From: Agrilactobacillus fermenti
GTDB taxonomy: Bacteria > Bacillota > Bacilli > Lactobacillales > Lactobacillaceae
NCBI RefSeq assembly: GCF_021030645.1
Contig: NZ_JACGCJ010000004.1
Span: 46,459-110,458 of the forward strand
Direction of reading: 5' to 3'
DNA length: 64,000 bases
Shown: positions 48,063-56,101 of the stretch, piece by piece
Position numbering within the stretch: position 1 is the stretch's first letter
Layout: each line of letters starts with the position of its first letter
The notes under the pieces: generated by a model
Databases searched by the model: none
What the model saw: the letters and a program-made list of their open reading frames with translations, nothing else
Told to the model about the DNA's origin: nothing
Made by a program: the position numbers and the translations under genes

Positions 48063-48602
48063 ATGGGTAAAACACACGCTAGAGACATGGTGCTCATCGC
48101 TGAATTTGCAATTATTCTGGCAATTCTTTCACAAATCACGATTCCTTTTGGTCCAGTGCCTTTTACACTCCAAACTTTTGGCGTCATGCTGTTAGGTAGT
48201 ACTTTGAAACCAAAACAGAGTATATTCAGTGTCCTTTTATACCTCTTATTGGGGCTCATTGGCTTACCCGTCTTTGCGGGCGGTGTCGGCGGCGTTACCC
48301 AGTTCATCAATCCGCTAACGGGCTTCTTATTAGCTTTTGTCCCTGGCGCAGCACTATTAAGTCTTTGGATCCAAAAATTTGGGCGACCTGATAAGCTTAA
48401 TATTGGCGCGCACTTATTAAGCAGTCTACTAATTTTATTGTTGGGTACGATTTGGCTGAAATTTTTCACCCATGGGACCTGGTCTAGTGCTTTCTTAGCT
48501 GCTTTTGTCCCTTTTATCGTACCCGAGCTTCTCAAAGCCGCCGTGGCTTCACTATTGGCGCTCAAACTGAGACCAATCATTTATCGTGTCAAAGCATCTT
48601 AA
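48063..48602 (+). CDS. bioY: biotin transporter S component BioY
   Basis: Substrate-binding membrane component of an ECF-type biotin importer. 179 residues with six hydrophobic segments. Marks: ITIPFGPVPFTLQTFGVMLLG and GLIGLPVFAGGVGGVTQF, then TGFLLAFVPGAALL. The start follows AAGGAGA. ECF ATPases and the T component are probably encoded elsewhere; the gene stands alone. Confidence 0.93.
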   Translation: MGKTHARDMVLIAEFAIILAILSQITIPFGPVPFTLQTFGVMLLGSTLKPKQSIFSVLLYLLLGLIGLPVFAGGVGGVTQFINPLTGFLLAFVPGAALLSLWIQKFGRPDKLNIGAHLLSSLLILLLGTIWLKFFTHGTWSSAFLAAFVPFIVPELLKAAVASLLALKLRPIIYRVKAS

Positions 48603-48673
48603 AAAAGCGTTCACCCTTCATCATAGGCTAGCAATCAGTTAGTCAATGAAGTGGGTGTCACGCTTTTTATTTT
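48602..48673. terminator. terminator after bioY
   Basis: AAAAAAGCGT(TC)ACCC...GGGTG(TC)ACGCTTTTT: a long hairpin with further inner TTCAT..ATGAA pairing. Confidence 0.8.
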
Positions 48674-48696
48674 AAAATATTTGGTTTTCTAACGGA

Positions 48697-48757
48697 CTGC
48701 CATTTATCAGGGTTCTTGTTAGTGTTTGGTCACTGAACACCCTTTGTCGCACGCTCA
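48697..48757. repeat. dispersed intergenic repeat, copy E
   Basis: GGTTCTTGTTAGTG, CACTGAACACC and CTTTGTCGCACGCTCA match the 3' end of copies A and B. It overlaps the last codons and stop of the MFS exporter gene. Confidence 0.6.
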
Positions 48758-50160
48758 TGGCGAACCGCTAAAGCTTGGCGTTGAATCTGAAATGTTAAAA
48801 TCAACCCCAAAATACCAATCACCGTAAACAAGCCAAAAGTCATTTGAAAGCCCCGGATTTGTGCCGGCAATTGCCCCAAATATTGACTGTGTTGTGTCAC
48901 TAACGTCAAAACTTGCGTCGCAACCATCACACCTAATGAACCTAGAATTTGACGCGCGGTAGTAATGACGGCCGTGCCATGGGCGAGCAAATCTTCCGGT
49001 AAGGCATTCGAACCCATTGTAACAGCTGGCATCATCACAAAAGCATTACCACTCTCTGTGATAATGGCCATTATAATGGCGATCCAAAGCTGCCGGCGAC
49101 TGGCGAAGAGTGTCATTAACCCCATACCGACCACAATCAAGCTCATCCCTAAGGCAATAACTTTTGTACCCGACCAATGATCAAATAACTTCCCTGCAAT
49201 TGGATTTAGCAAACTTAAAACCACGGCAGCAGGTACTAGTGACAAGCCAGAAGCTAACGGAGAAATATGTAACACTTGTTGAAAATAAAGTGGCATGATG
49301 ATCGTCGTCACGATCAAAGCAATGTAAGAGATACCAGTTAAATAGACGCCGTACCGAAAAGCTTTGGCACGAAAAACACGTAATTGTAAAAACGGTACTT
49401 TCTGCCGATTTTGACGCCGAATGAAAGCCCAAATGGCAACAATACTAGCAACCAGTAATATCAACCAGCCAAACTGCAGCCCATGGGTCAATTCGTTTAA
49501 CGCCCACATGACCCCTGGAAATCCAAGTGCATAGACCACCGAAAAGAGATCAATTGGCTGACGATGGCGTGGCATGACGTTTTTGATAAAGGCATACGAA
49601 GCGATGAAAGCCACTAACATGAGAACTAAAAATAGCCCGAAAATGGCTTGCCAAGAAATATACTGCAAAATAATGCCAGAAATGATAGGCCCCACTGCTA
49701 GAGCCGACCCCATCACTAAACCAGCAATACCCATTGTAAAACCACGATTGGCTTCCGGTGTAATCGTTAATAAAACAGTCTGGTAACTGGGGAAAATAAT
49801 ACCAACTGCCACCGCTTCTAATAGGCGACCAGCTAGCAACACCCAGAAGCTAGGCGCACTAATACATAATAAGGTTCCCAGAGAAAAGACAAGCAATACC
49901 CCACGGAATAATGTTTTGAACCGTAAATTATTTAGCAGCCAAGGACTGACTGGGATCAAAATACTCATAACCAGCATAAATCCTGTCGTCAGCCATTGAA
50001 CCGTGTCAGCCCCAACTTGAAACGTTCGCATTAAGGTTGGATAAGCAGTGGACATAGCTGACTGACTGATAGACATGCCAAAAGTGCCCATTAATAATGT
50101 AATCATGAACCCAACGCGCTGACGACCTTGGACTGTTTCCACCGTATCTTGTGTTTGCAC
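48730..50160 (-). CDS. MFS drug exporter, DHA2 (EmrB/QacA) type
   Basis: Proton-driven multidrug exporter of 476 residues with about 14 membrane segments, as in EmrB. Marks: GRLLEAVAVGIIFPSYQTVLL (motif C region of the DHA2 type), MGIAGLVMGSALAVGPIISG, and MPLYFQQVLHISPLASGLSLVPAAV. Substrate unknown. The last codons and stop are provided by repeat copy E. Confidence 0.88.
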   Translation of the reverse strand: MQTQDTVETVQGRQRVGFMITLLMGTFGMSISQSAMSTAYPTLMRTFQVGADTVQWLTTGFMLVMSILIPVSPWLLNNLRFKTLFRGVLLVFSLGTLLCISAPSFWVLLAGRLLEAVAVGIIFPSYQTVLLTITPEANRGFTMGIAGLVMGSALAVGPIISGIILQYISWQAIFGLFLVLMLVAFIASYAFIKNVMPRHRQPIDLFSVVYALGFPGVMWALNELTHGLQFGWLILLVASIVAIWAFIRRQNRQKVPFLQLRVFRAKAFRYGVYLTGISYIALIVTTIIMPLYFQQVLHISPLASGLSLVPAAVVLSLLNPIAGKLFDHWSGTKVIALGMSLIVVGMGLMTLFASRRQLWIAIIMAIITESGNAFVMMPAVTMGSNALPEDLLAHGTAVITTARQILGSLGVMVATQVLTLVTQHSQYLGQLPAQIRGFQMTFGLFTVIGILGLILTFQIQRQALAVRHERATKGVQ

Positions 50161-50295
50161 TAAAAAGCCCCCAAATAAGCCACTATTTAAAATTATTATT
50201 ATTAATCACAAGTCCATTTTAATCGTCTTTCAGAAAATGGCAACCTCTGATCAATCTCGCATCACTGTGCAATTCTTTTTAACTCGAAACTATGC

Positions 50296-50301
50296 TATAG
50301 T
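50296..50301 (+). promoter_or_regulatory. -10 element for the DUF915 gene
   Basis: TATAGT 17 bases before the chosen ATG; the -35 is weak (TTCTTT at 50273-50278). Its location argues against the upstream in-frame ATG at 50237. Confidence 0.45.
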
Positions 50302-50317
50302 ATTATGGAGTATCGTT

Positions 50318-51298
50318 ATGGAAGGAAGTGGTGAAAGTTTGAAATCGGCAGAACAATCTATTCGCCAAACAACGCAAATGAACGGTTTTTGGGGGCGGAT
50401 TACCGCATTTTTTGCAATTATTGGTGCCTTGATTTTTAGCTTTTTGCCCAAAAGAATTGCGCAACATCTTGATTTATCCCAGGTTGAACCTAAAATACCA
50501 CTGAATCATCCGATACAAATTCCGACGATCTTTGTTCACGGCTTCCGTGGCGGCTTAAATACGACTGAAAAAATGGTCGAAGCTGCGATCGACTATACCA
50601 ATCAACAAGATTTTCTTCGCGTTATCGTTGATTGGCGTGGTCGAATTCGTTATCAAGGTACTTGGACAACTAATGAAAATCCGATCATTCAAATTATCTT
50701 TGAAGAAAATATTGCTAGTATGCGCATGCATTCACGCTGGCTAGAGCTAGTTTTACCAACATTAAAAAAGCGTTATGGCTTCAAGAAATTTAATGCCGTT
50801 GGTCATTCGGTTGGGGCGACTGCTTTATTAAACTGCCTATTGGAAAATCATGATGATCCTATGTTTCCAACACTTAATAAGGTCATTTTAGTTGCTGGCC
50901 CATTCAATGGCGTCATTGCATTGGGCGATATTCCCAATATTAACCAGTTGACGCTCAGCGGTCGGCCAATGCTAATGAATATGCATTACTTGTACTGGTT
51001 CTTTCACAAAAATGAATTTCCTAGGGATGCTAAAGTATTAAATATTTATGGTAACACGGACACTGGGTTTAATACCGATAAGTACATTACTGTGAATTCG
51101 GCGCGCTCTATTAATTACTTATTACGAGATACTGCTTCTATATACCATGAAATTGAAGTTCATGGTACTTCGGGTGAACATTCTGTCATGCACGATGACC
51201 CGAAAGTACTCTATATCATCAATAACTTTCTCTTTAACGATCGCGTCGTTGAACCAGCTGGCAGTACAAATCCGGTTTTGGAAGATATTTCATATTAA
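50318..51298 (+). CDS. DUF915 family alpha/beta hydrolase, membrane-anchored
   Basis: 326-residue hydrolase of the lactobacillus DUF915 group. An N-terminal hydrophobic segment (ITAFFAIIGALIFSFLP) anchors or exports it. The alpha/beta fold shows FVHGFRGGLN, the nucleophile elbow GHSVGA (Ser) and the C-terminal GTSGEHSVMHDDP (His). Start at 50318 is chosen because GGAG lies 8 bases earlier and a -10 element just before. Substrate probably a lipid or ester; not known. Confidence 0.85.
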   Translation: MEGSGESLKSAEQSIRQTTQMNGFWGRITAFFAIIGALIFSFLPKRIAQHLDLSQVEPKIPLNHPIQIPTIFVHGFRGGLNTTEKMVEAAIDYTNQQDFLRVIVDWRGRIRYQGTWTTNENPIIQIIFEENIASMRMHSRWLELVLPTLKKRYGFKKFNAVGHSVGATALLNCLLENHDDPMFPTLNKVILVAGPFNGVIALGDIPNINQLTLSGRPMLMNMHYLYWFFHKNEFPRDAKVLNIYGNTDTGFNTDKYITVNSARSINYLLRDTASIYHEIEVHGTSGEHSVMHDDPKVLYIINNFLFNDRVVEPAGSTNPVLEDISY

Positions 51299-51373
51299 TC
51301 AGCAATAATTATGTGAGTCTTCTAATCTTTTGTGTTACACTAAGAATACAAAGATTAAGGAGGTGACCACACC

Positions 51374-51565
51374 ATGACCAAAGATGAATTGCAGCATCGC
51401 CTTAAACAAGAGTTATACACAATTTGCGACCACTATGATGTCGAAATGGATGATCGCTTATATACCGAAGCGCAATATCAAGATTTGAAACGCACGTTAC
51501 TTGTTATGAATGAGCTCGGGATGGATCAAAATAAATTGAATCAACTCTTAGCGATTGGTGCTTAA
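51374..51565 (+). CDS. small hypothetical protein
   Basis: 63-residue acidic, helical protein: KDELQHRLKQELYTICDHYDVEMDDRLY then LKRTLLVMNELGMDQNKLNQLLAIG. No motif is recognised. Preceded by GGAGGTGA. Immediately downstream lies a 10-residue ORF and a terminator. Confidence 0.7.
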   Translation: MTKDELQHRLKQELYTICDHYDVEMDDRLYTEAQYQDLKRTLLVMNELGMDQNKLNQLLAIGA

Positions 51566-51587
51566 TTTAATTATTGGAGTGATGGAA

Positions 51588-51620
51588 ATGTCTTCAGACT
51601 CACAGTCCTCTGACTCATGA
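51588..51620 (+). CDS. tiny Ser/Asp ORF before a terminator
   Basis: ATG with GGAGTGAT 7 bases before opens a 10-residue ORF (MSSDSQSSDS). Its stop codon abuts the terminator at 51620-51660. It may be a leader-like peptide, or an accident. Confidence 0.35.
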   Translation: MSSDSQSSDS

Positions 51621-51660
51621 TACGGTCAAATGTTATCCAAACATTTGACCGTATTTTTTT
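51620..51660 (+). terminator. strong terminator after the 51374 gene
   Basis: ATACGGTCAAATGTT, loop ATCC, then its complement and seven T. Confidence 0.9.
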
Positions 51661-51666
51661 GTGGAA

Positions 51667-51712
51667 AGTGCGACAAAAGGCGTTCAGCACCTGAATACTA
51701 ACGAGGCAATAC
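51667..51712. repeat. dispersed intergenic repeat, copy D (inverted)
   Basis: AGTGCGACAAAAGGCGTT then CAGCACCTGAATACTAACG, the inverted 3' end of copies A and B, just downstream of the terminator. Confidence 0.6.
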
Positions 51713-51870
51713 TCAAATTAGATAAATTTTAATCAGTCTAATAATTTAATATCTATATGATAAAATTTTTTCAACAAATCCTTTAGTACCAACAGATTGA
51801 CAAAACTAACAAACCTAGATAAGATTAAATCAAGTTCATAAAGTTCTCATATAATTATGGAGGTGGCAAA

Positions 51871-52179
51871 ATGGCAAACTTAGGACAGTTGATGTTGACC
51901 GCTGCAGTTTTAGTTGGCATTCCAATTATTTTGACATTGCAATATATTTTGGGGTATAAACAAGCCTCTAAAGGAACTGCTGCCATTGTGCCAATATTAT
52001 ATGTCAGCCTGGTAACTATTTTGACACTGGCTCATCGGCCTTGGCATGAGACGCAGTGGCTGTTTGTATTATCTCAATGGATCGTTGGCTATTTCTTTTA
52101 CTTTGTTTATGAATTTGGCCGGAATAAAAGTTTAGCAAAAATTGGTGACTTATCGCATCCTGTAACTGATAAATTATAA
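51871..52179 (+). CDS. small hypothetical membrane protein
   Basis: 102 residues, three hydrophobic segments (LTAAVLVGIPIILTLQYIL, GTAAIVPILYVSLVTILTL, WLFVLSQWIVGYFFYFVYEF). GGAGGTGG precedes the ATG. No function is recognised. Confidence 0.65.
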   Translation: MANLGQLMLTAAVLVGIPIILTLQYILGYKQASKGTAAIVPILYVSLVTILTLAHRPWHETQWLFVLSQWIVGYFFYFVYEFGRNKSLAKIGDLSHPVTDKL

Positions 52180-52199
52180 TTTCATTCAAATCTATATAA

Positions 52200-52233
52200 T
52201 AAAAAAAGTTGGGCCTATACCCAACTTTTTTTA
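52200..52233. terminator. bidirectional terminator
   Basis: AAAAAAAGTTGGG, loop, CCCAACTTTTTTT between two converging genes. Confidence 0.85.
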
Positions 52234-52983
52234 TTACGCATTTTTCCGATGTTCCGTTAAATCTGGTGCACTAATATCCTCATGATCCGTTTTTACAGTT
52301 TGTAAATACCGATACACACTTGGTTCTGAAGCACTCAAGGCCTTAGCCGTATCTACCACGCTATCTTTTAATTGGAAGAAACCTTGTTCGTATAAGCGCC
52401 GAACACATTCAATTTTATCCGTTCGTTTCATATAAGCCAGTTGCAACCCTTTCTCCTGAAGGTAGGCGTCAACAATCTGCTTCGCATAGTTTTCAGAGGA
52501 CGTGGTTAAATGCTCATATTCGTAATTATGGCTTGTGGCCGTCTTTTGAATTGTTTCTGGTGTCGTATCCAGATCACGCAATTCTGCCTCACTAGGTCGA
52601 TAAGCGTTCAATACGCGATCCAAACTTGACTGTAACTGATCGAAACAAGAGTCATCTGTATTGATACAGATCATCGCCACAATTTTACCTTCAAAGCGAA
52701 GAAAATAGGTGGAGGACCGCAATGTCACCTGATTATCAGACACGCCACGGTAATTGGCGATAAAATCCCGTTGTTCTTTACGACCGGCTTTAACCGTTCT
52801 GAGCGCCAAATCAGATGCAGGATCACCAACTTGGCGGTGAGAGATATGGTTGTTGCGAATAGCAATAATGGAATGATCTAAATTCGTCAGATCATTTAAG
52901 ACGACTTCACTATTTTTTCCTAGGATTTCGGCAATGAAATCAACCATAGGAATATAACTTCTAATAAATGTTTTGACGTCCAT
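52234..52983 (-). CDS. YheO-type transcriptional regulator (PAS-like plus HTH)
   Basis: 249 residues. The N-terminal YheO-like PAS domain shows MVDFIAEILGKNSEVVLNDL and later the SSTYFLRFEGKIVAMICIN block. The C-terminal HTH (about 185-235) is RVRRLYEQGFFQLKDSVVDTAKALSASEPSVYRYL-like. In other Firmicutes such proteins sit next to amino-acid or serine catabolic genes. The serine dehydratase genes are directly upstream, so it probably regulates them. Confidence 0.82.
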   Translation of the reverse strand: MDVKTFIRSYIPMVDFIAEILGKNSEVVLNDLTNLDHSIIAIRNNHISHRQVGDPASDLALRTVKAGRKEQRDFIANYRGVSDNQVTLRSSTYFLRFEGKIVAMICINTDDSCFDQLQSSLDRVLNAYRPSEAELRDLDTTPETIQKTATSHNYEYEHLTTSSENYAKQIVDAYLQEKGLQLAYMKRTDKIECVRRLYEQGFFQLKDSVVDTAKALSASEPSVYRYLQTVKTDHEDISAPDLTEHRKNA

Positions 52984-53036
52984 TGGGTCCCCTCCTTTTT
53001 AATAGAATTTTATCATTTTAAATATACCGAAACAAA

Positions 53037-53927
53037 TCAGCTTATTGGAACGGATTTACCAAAGATTGAAACTTTCATCTTAACGCCAGTTCGTGTGCCG
53101 GCTAAACCACCGATACCAGTTTCCCGAAGTGCTTTTGGTAAGCCTTGCCCTACTTCTTTCATTGCGGAAACAACTTCATCTGCTGGAATCTTATTCGTAC
53201 ATCCGGCAAGCGCCATATCTGCAGCAATTAACGCATTTCCTGCACCAATAGCATTACGTTTCACACAAGGTAATTCCACCAAACCGGCAACTGGATCACA
53301 AACCAAACCTAATAAATTACTCATCGCCATAGCTAAAGCTTCCGCACTTTGCTCTGCATTACCACCGGCAGCTTCTACTGCAGCAGCAGCAGCCATCGCT
53401 GAAGCACTCCCAACTTCAGCCTGACAACCACCCGTGGCGCCAGCAATCATCGCATTATTAGCAATAATCATACCAAAAGCACCCGCAGTAAATAAAAAGT
53501 TGATCATTTGTTCACGGGACAGATTTAATCGGTCACGAATAACGAACAACACGCCTGGTAACGTTCCCGTTGACCCTGCTGTTGGTGTGGCACAAACAAC
53601 GCCCATCGCTGCATTGACCTCATTAGTGGCAATGGCATTTTGTACGGCTTCAACCATCGTATCACCTGATAACGTATGGCCTTTTTCACGATACTTTTTC
53701 AGTAACACCGCTTCGCCGCCAGTTAAGCCTGTCTTTGAAAAGACCCCGTCACCCTCAACGCCACGTTTGACAGCAGCCTCCATAACTTCTAAATTATGGG
53801 CCATCTGTTGCCAAACTTCTTCACGGCTGACATTATTTTTAGTCATTTCTTGTTGGATCATTAATTCAGAAATTGATGTGTCTGTGGACATTGAAGCATC
53901 AACGAGTGCCTTAATACTTTCATACAT
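53037..53927 (-). CDS. sdaAA: L-serine dehydratase, iron-sulfur dependent, alpha subunit
   Basis: Deaminates L-serine to pyruvate and ammonia using a 4Fe-4S cluster; 296 residues. The cluster-binding cysteines are seen: VCATPTAGSTGT, CDPVAGLVELPC and GCTNKIP. It begins 12 bases after sdaAB. Together with SdaAB it forms the two-chain enzyme common in Gram-positives. Confidence 0.95.
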   Translation of the reverse strand: MYESIKALVDASMSTDTSISELMIQQEMTKNNVSREEVWQQMAHNLEVMEAAVKRGVEGDGVFSKTGLTGGEAVLLKKYREKGHTLSGDTMVEAVQNAIATNEVNAAMGVVCATPTAGSTGTLPGVLFVIRDRLNLSREQMINFLFTAGAFGMIIANNAMIAGATGGCQAEVGSASAMAAAAAVEAAGGNAEQSAEALAMAMSNLLGLVCDPVAGLVELPCVKRNAIGAGNALIAADMALAGCTNKIPADEVVSAMKEVGQGLPKALRETGIGGLAGTRTGVKMKVSIFGKSVPIS

Positions 53928-53939
53928 GACGTTTGCCTC

Positions 53940-54596
53940 CTATAAGTAGACCATCTTAGTGTGCTTCTGTGACAATGTACTCAGATCTTGTTCTTTCAAC
54001 CGATTCTCAAGATCATATTCATATAACATGCCTTTACCCGGTGCATCGTACTCTGCATGGTAATTAATCGTATTGATTTTAGCTAATTTTTCTTGAATCA
54101 AATTTTTGTTAGAAGCATCACTTTGAACCAATAATATCGGCAAGGGGCCTTTGGGTTTAATGTGGAAACCATCCATTTTGATATCTCTGATCTCGATTGT
54201 GCCACCGCCGATGGAACAACCAGCTACGGTAATTTCACGATCAGCTTTACTTAATTCGACAATTGCCGTATTGGGATGACCAATGGGACTGTCCCCTGCT
54301 TCTTCAATAAACTGCACCTCAATCCCACTATCTTTAGCAATCTGCAACGCATTAGGTACACGCGCATCATCTGGTTCAAACCCCATGATGCCGCTGATGA
54401 TCGCATAATCGGTGCCATGACCCTTATGTGTTTGGGCAAAGGACTCATAATAATGAACAACAATTTTAGTTGGCACATCACCAAAGATCCGATTGGCGGC
54501 GCGACCAATAGCTACGGCACCGGCTGTATGTGAACTAGAAGGCCCAATCATAACCGGACCAATGATATCAAAAACACTCTTGTAATTTCCTGACAT
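53940..54596 (-). CDS. sdaAB: L-serine dehydratase, iron-sulfur dependent, beta subunit
   Basis: 218 residues; ATG 54596 follows GGGGTG (GTG 54605 in frame, less likely). Markers: FDIIGPVMIGPSSSHTAGAVAIGR and GHPNTAIVELS. It is the beta subunit, with an N-terminal domain that supports cluster assembly and substrate binding, and a C-terminal ACT-like part. Confidence 0.93.
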   Translation of the reverse strand: MSGNYKSVFDIIGPVMIGPSSSHTAGAVAIGRAANRIFGDVPTKIVVHYYESFAQTHKGHGTDYAIISGIMGFEPDDARVPNALQIAKDSGIEVQFIEEAGDSPIGHPNTAIVELSKADREITVAGCSIGGGTIEIRDIKMDGFHIKPKGPLPILLVQSDASNKNLIQEKLAKINTINYHAEYDAPGKGMLYEYDLENRLKEQDLSTLSQKHTKMVYL

Positions 54597-54627
54597 TATT
54601 TTCACCCCATTTTATATTAATAATCTA

Positions 54628-55683
54628 TTAGGCGTTTGCTTGTGCCGCAACAGGTTCCGCTTCAGTTGTTGTGCCACGAATTTCTTTAACTGTGTGAATT
54701 TTAAAGTTTCTAAAGACAAAGCCGCCAACATAAGCCCAAATTGTACTATTGACTAAAATCAATACGACAGCCATAGCCACTTTCAATGCTGGGTTAAAAC
54801 CAAAGGCAACGATCAATCCAGCCCAAGGTGTTGCCATCCCGGTTACATTGATCACTAAGCCAAATGCTGCTATTATCATACCATTAATTGCACCAGCAAC
54901 AGCATTCGTAGCGAAGATTGGGACTGGATTTGCAGAAATAATATCAATCTGCGTTAATGGTTCAATCGTTACTGCAACGGTAGTTGATCGACCACCAAAT
55001 TTTAAACGTCGGAATAAACTAAAGTTTAAGAAGGAATTACCGGTACATCCCAATGCCCCAATAGCCATTGGTACACCAGTCAAACCAATCAAGCTGGTCA
55101 ATACCATTGAAGACAATGGCGTCATACCAACCAATGGAATAATTGCACCTAAAACTGCTGCCATTAACATTGGATTAGCCTGTTCTGCACTAATGATTGC
55201 ATTACCGATAATATGTAGAATTTGTAAAACTGCTGGTGAGATCAAAGCGGCAACACCATTTACCAGTGCCGGTCCGATCAAAACAACGGCAATCAGATCT
55301 AAGCCTTCGGGAACACGCTTTTCAATCTGCTTCAAAACAAAGGATACCACATATGCTGCTAAGAAAGCAGGTAAAAGTTTAACTTTGAGCAAAGAGACAC
55401 CAACGAGAACTGCAAAAACTGGGCTGATCCCAAAAGCTAGCGGCACTAAAGTCCCAGCTGCCAAGCCGCCCAATGATCCCATAATGTCACCGATCTGCTT
55501 AATGAATTGAATATGGAAAACATCACCCACGGCATAACTTAGAAAAGCTTGTGGTAGAAAAGTTGCACAAGCAGCACCTGATAGAGCGCTAATTGCTTTT
55601 TTACCATTTGGTGCTTTGAATGTAAACAACGTCATCACTGCAATCACAGCGAATAGAACTAAAACCCCAATGACAATTTGCAT
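54628..55683 (-). CDS. PTS_EIIC_2-like membrane transporter
   Basis: 351-residue membrane protein annotated in related species as PTS sugar transporter subunit IIC (PTS_EIIC_2). About ten hydrophobic segments; GCTGNSFLNFSLF and PIFATNAVAGAINGMI are recognisable. No EIIA or EIIB is here, so a true PTS mechanism is doubtful; as first gene of the serine dehydratase operon it is more likely a serine (or related) importer. Confidence 0.75.
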   Translation of the reverse strand: MQIVIGVLVLFAVIAVMTLFTFKAPNGKKAISALSGAACATFLPQAFLSYAVGDVFHIQFIKQIGDIMGSLGGLAAGTLVPLAFGISPVFAVLVGVSLLKVKLLPAFLAAYVVSFVLKQIEKRVPEGLDLIAVVLIGPALVNGVAALISPAVLQILHIIGNAIISAEQANPMLMAAVLGAIIPLVGMTPLSSMVLTSLIGLTGVPMAIGALGCTGNSFLNFSLFRRLKFGGRSTTVAVTIEPLTQIDIISANPVPIFATNAVAGAINGMIIAAFGLVINVTGMATPWAGLIVAFGFNPALKVAMAVVLILVNSTIWAYVGGFVFRNFKIHTVKEIRGTTTEAEPVAAQANA

Positions 55684-55704
55684 TTCTTGTTACCTCCAAT
55701 TTCT

Positions 55705-55794
55705 ATCACAATTGATGCCGGCAATAATTGTGATGATAATCACTTGAGTGACTAATAATAATTTCTCAACGATTAAATATTATCACACTGATAA
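55705..55794. promoter_or_regulatory. clustered palindromes before the serine operon
   Basis: TTATCA-CAC-TGATAA (55780-55794) overlaps a probable -10 (GATAAT/TAATAT on the minus strand). ATCACAATT...AATTGTGAT (55705-55734) and GTGATGATAATCAC (55730-55743) add further ATCACA/TGTGAT half-sites. Confidence 0.5.
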
Positions 55795-55917
55795 ACTTTT
55801 TGCATTAAGTTTTGATAAAAAATTATTCCTAATGACAATTATTTCTCATTATTGGACCAATTTTCTTAGCCTATTGCTTCTTATTTAGATACAAAGACTA
55901 TTAAAGCAACTTTTTCA

Positions 55918-55931
55918 AGTAATCGTTTTCA
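55918..55931. promoter_or_regulatory. cre-like site upstream of the serine operon
   Basis: AGTAATCGTTTTCA differs from the cre consensus at one position; about 235 bases upstream of the EIIC start. Confidence 0.45.
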
Positions 55932-55956
55932 TTTTTATTATGAGAAAAAATTTTTG

Positions 55957-56036
55957 CGTTTTAGAACACGTTTAAGATACAATCGTTCGCAAAATAAACA
56001 GGAGCCAGAACAAAATATTAACTTTGTTCTGGCCCC
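55957..56036. repeat. dispersed intergenic repeat, copy H (inverted), with GT2 terminator
   Basis: Inverse: GCGAACGATTGTATCTTAAACG, matching CGAACGATTGTATC in copy B, adjoining a hairpin GGGGCCAGAACAAAG...GTTCTGGCTCC that probably ends the leftward GT2 transcript. Confidence 0.65.
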
Positions 56037-56101
56037 ACCTACTTATTGTTTAACCATAAGCCCTAAAGACAATTAGCGTCTAATATATTTGGACAATACA
56101 T

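Larger units (their letters stand above)
55684..56101. other. intergenic EIIC-GT2 region with several palindromes and a repeat copy
   Basis: No gene is seen in these 418 bases. It holds the sda operon regulatory region (palindromes 55705-55794 and a cre-like site 55918-55931) and repeat copy H (55957-56036). Confidence 0.6.

Noticed and set aside
48035..48580. 181-residue minus-strand ORF opposite bioY
   Set aside because: Antisense shadow of BioY, whose family motifs are clear; the antisense frame has no recognised domain.
54749..55510. 253-residue plus-strand ORF within the EIIC-like gene
   Set aside because: Shadow of a membrane protein gene in the opposite frame; no ribosome-binding site and low-information composition.
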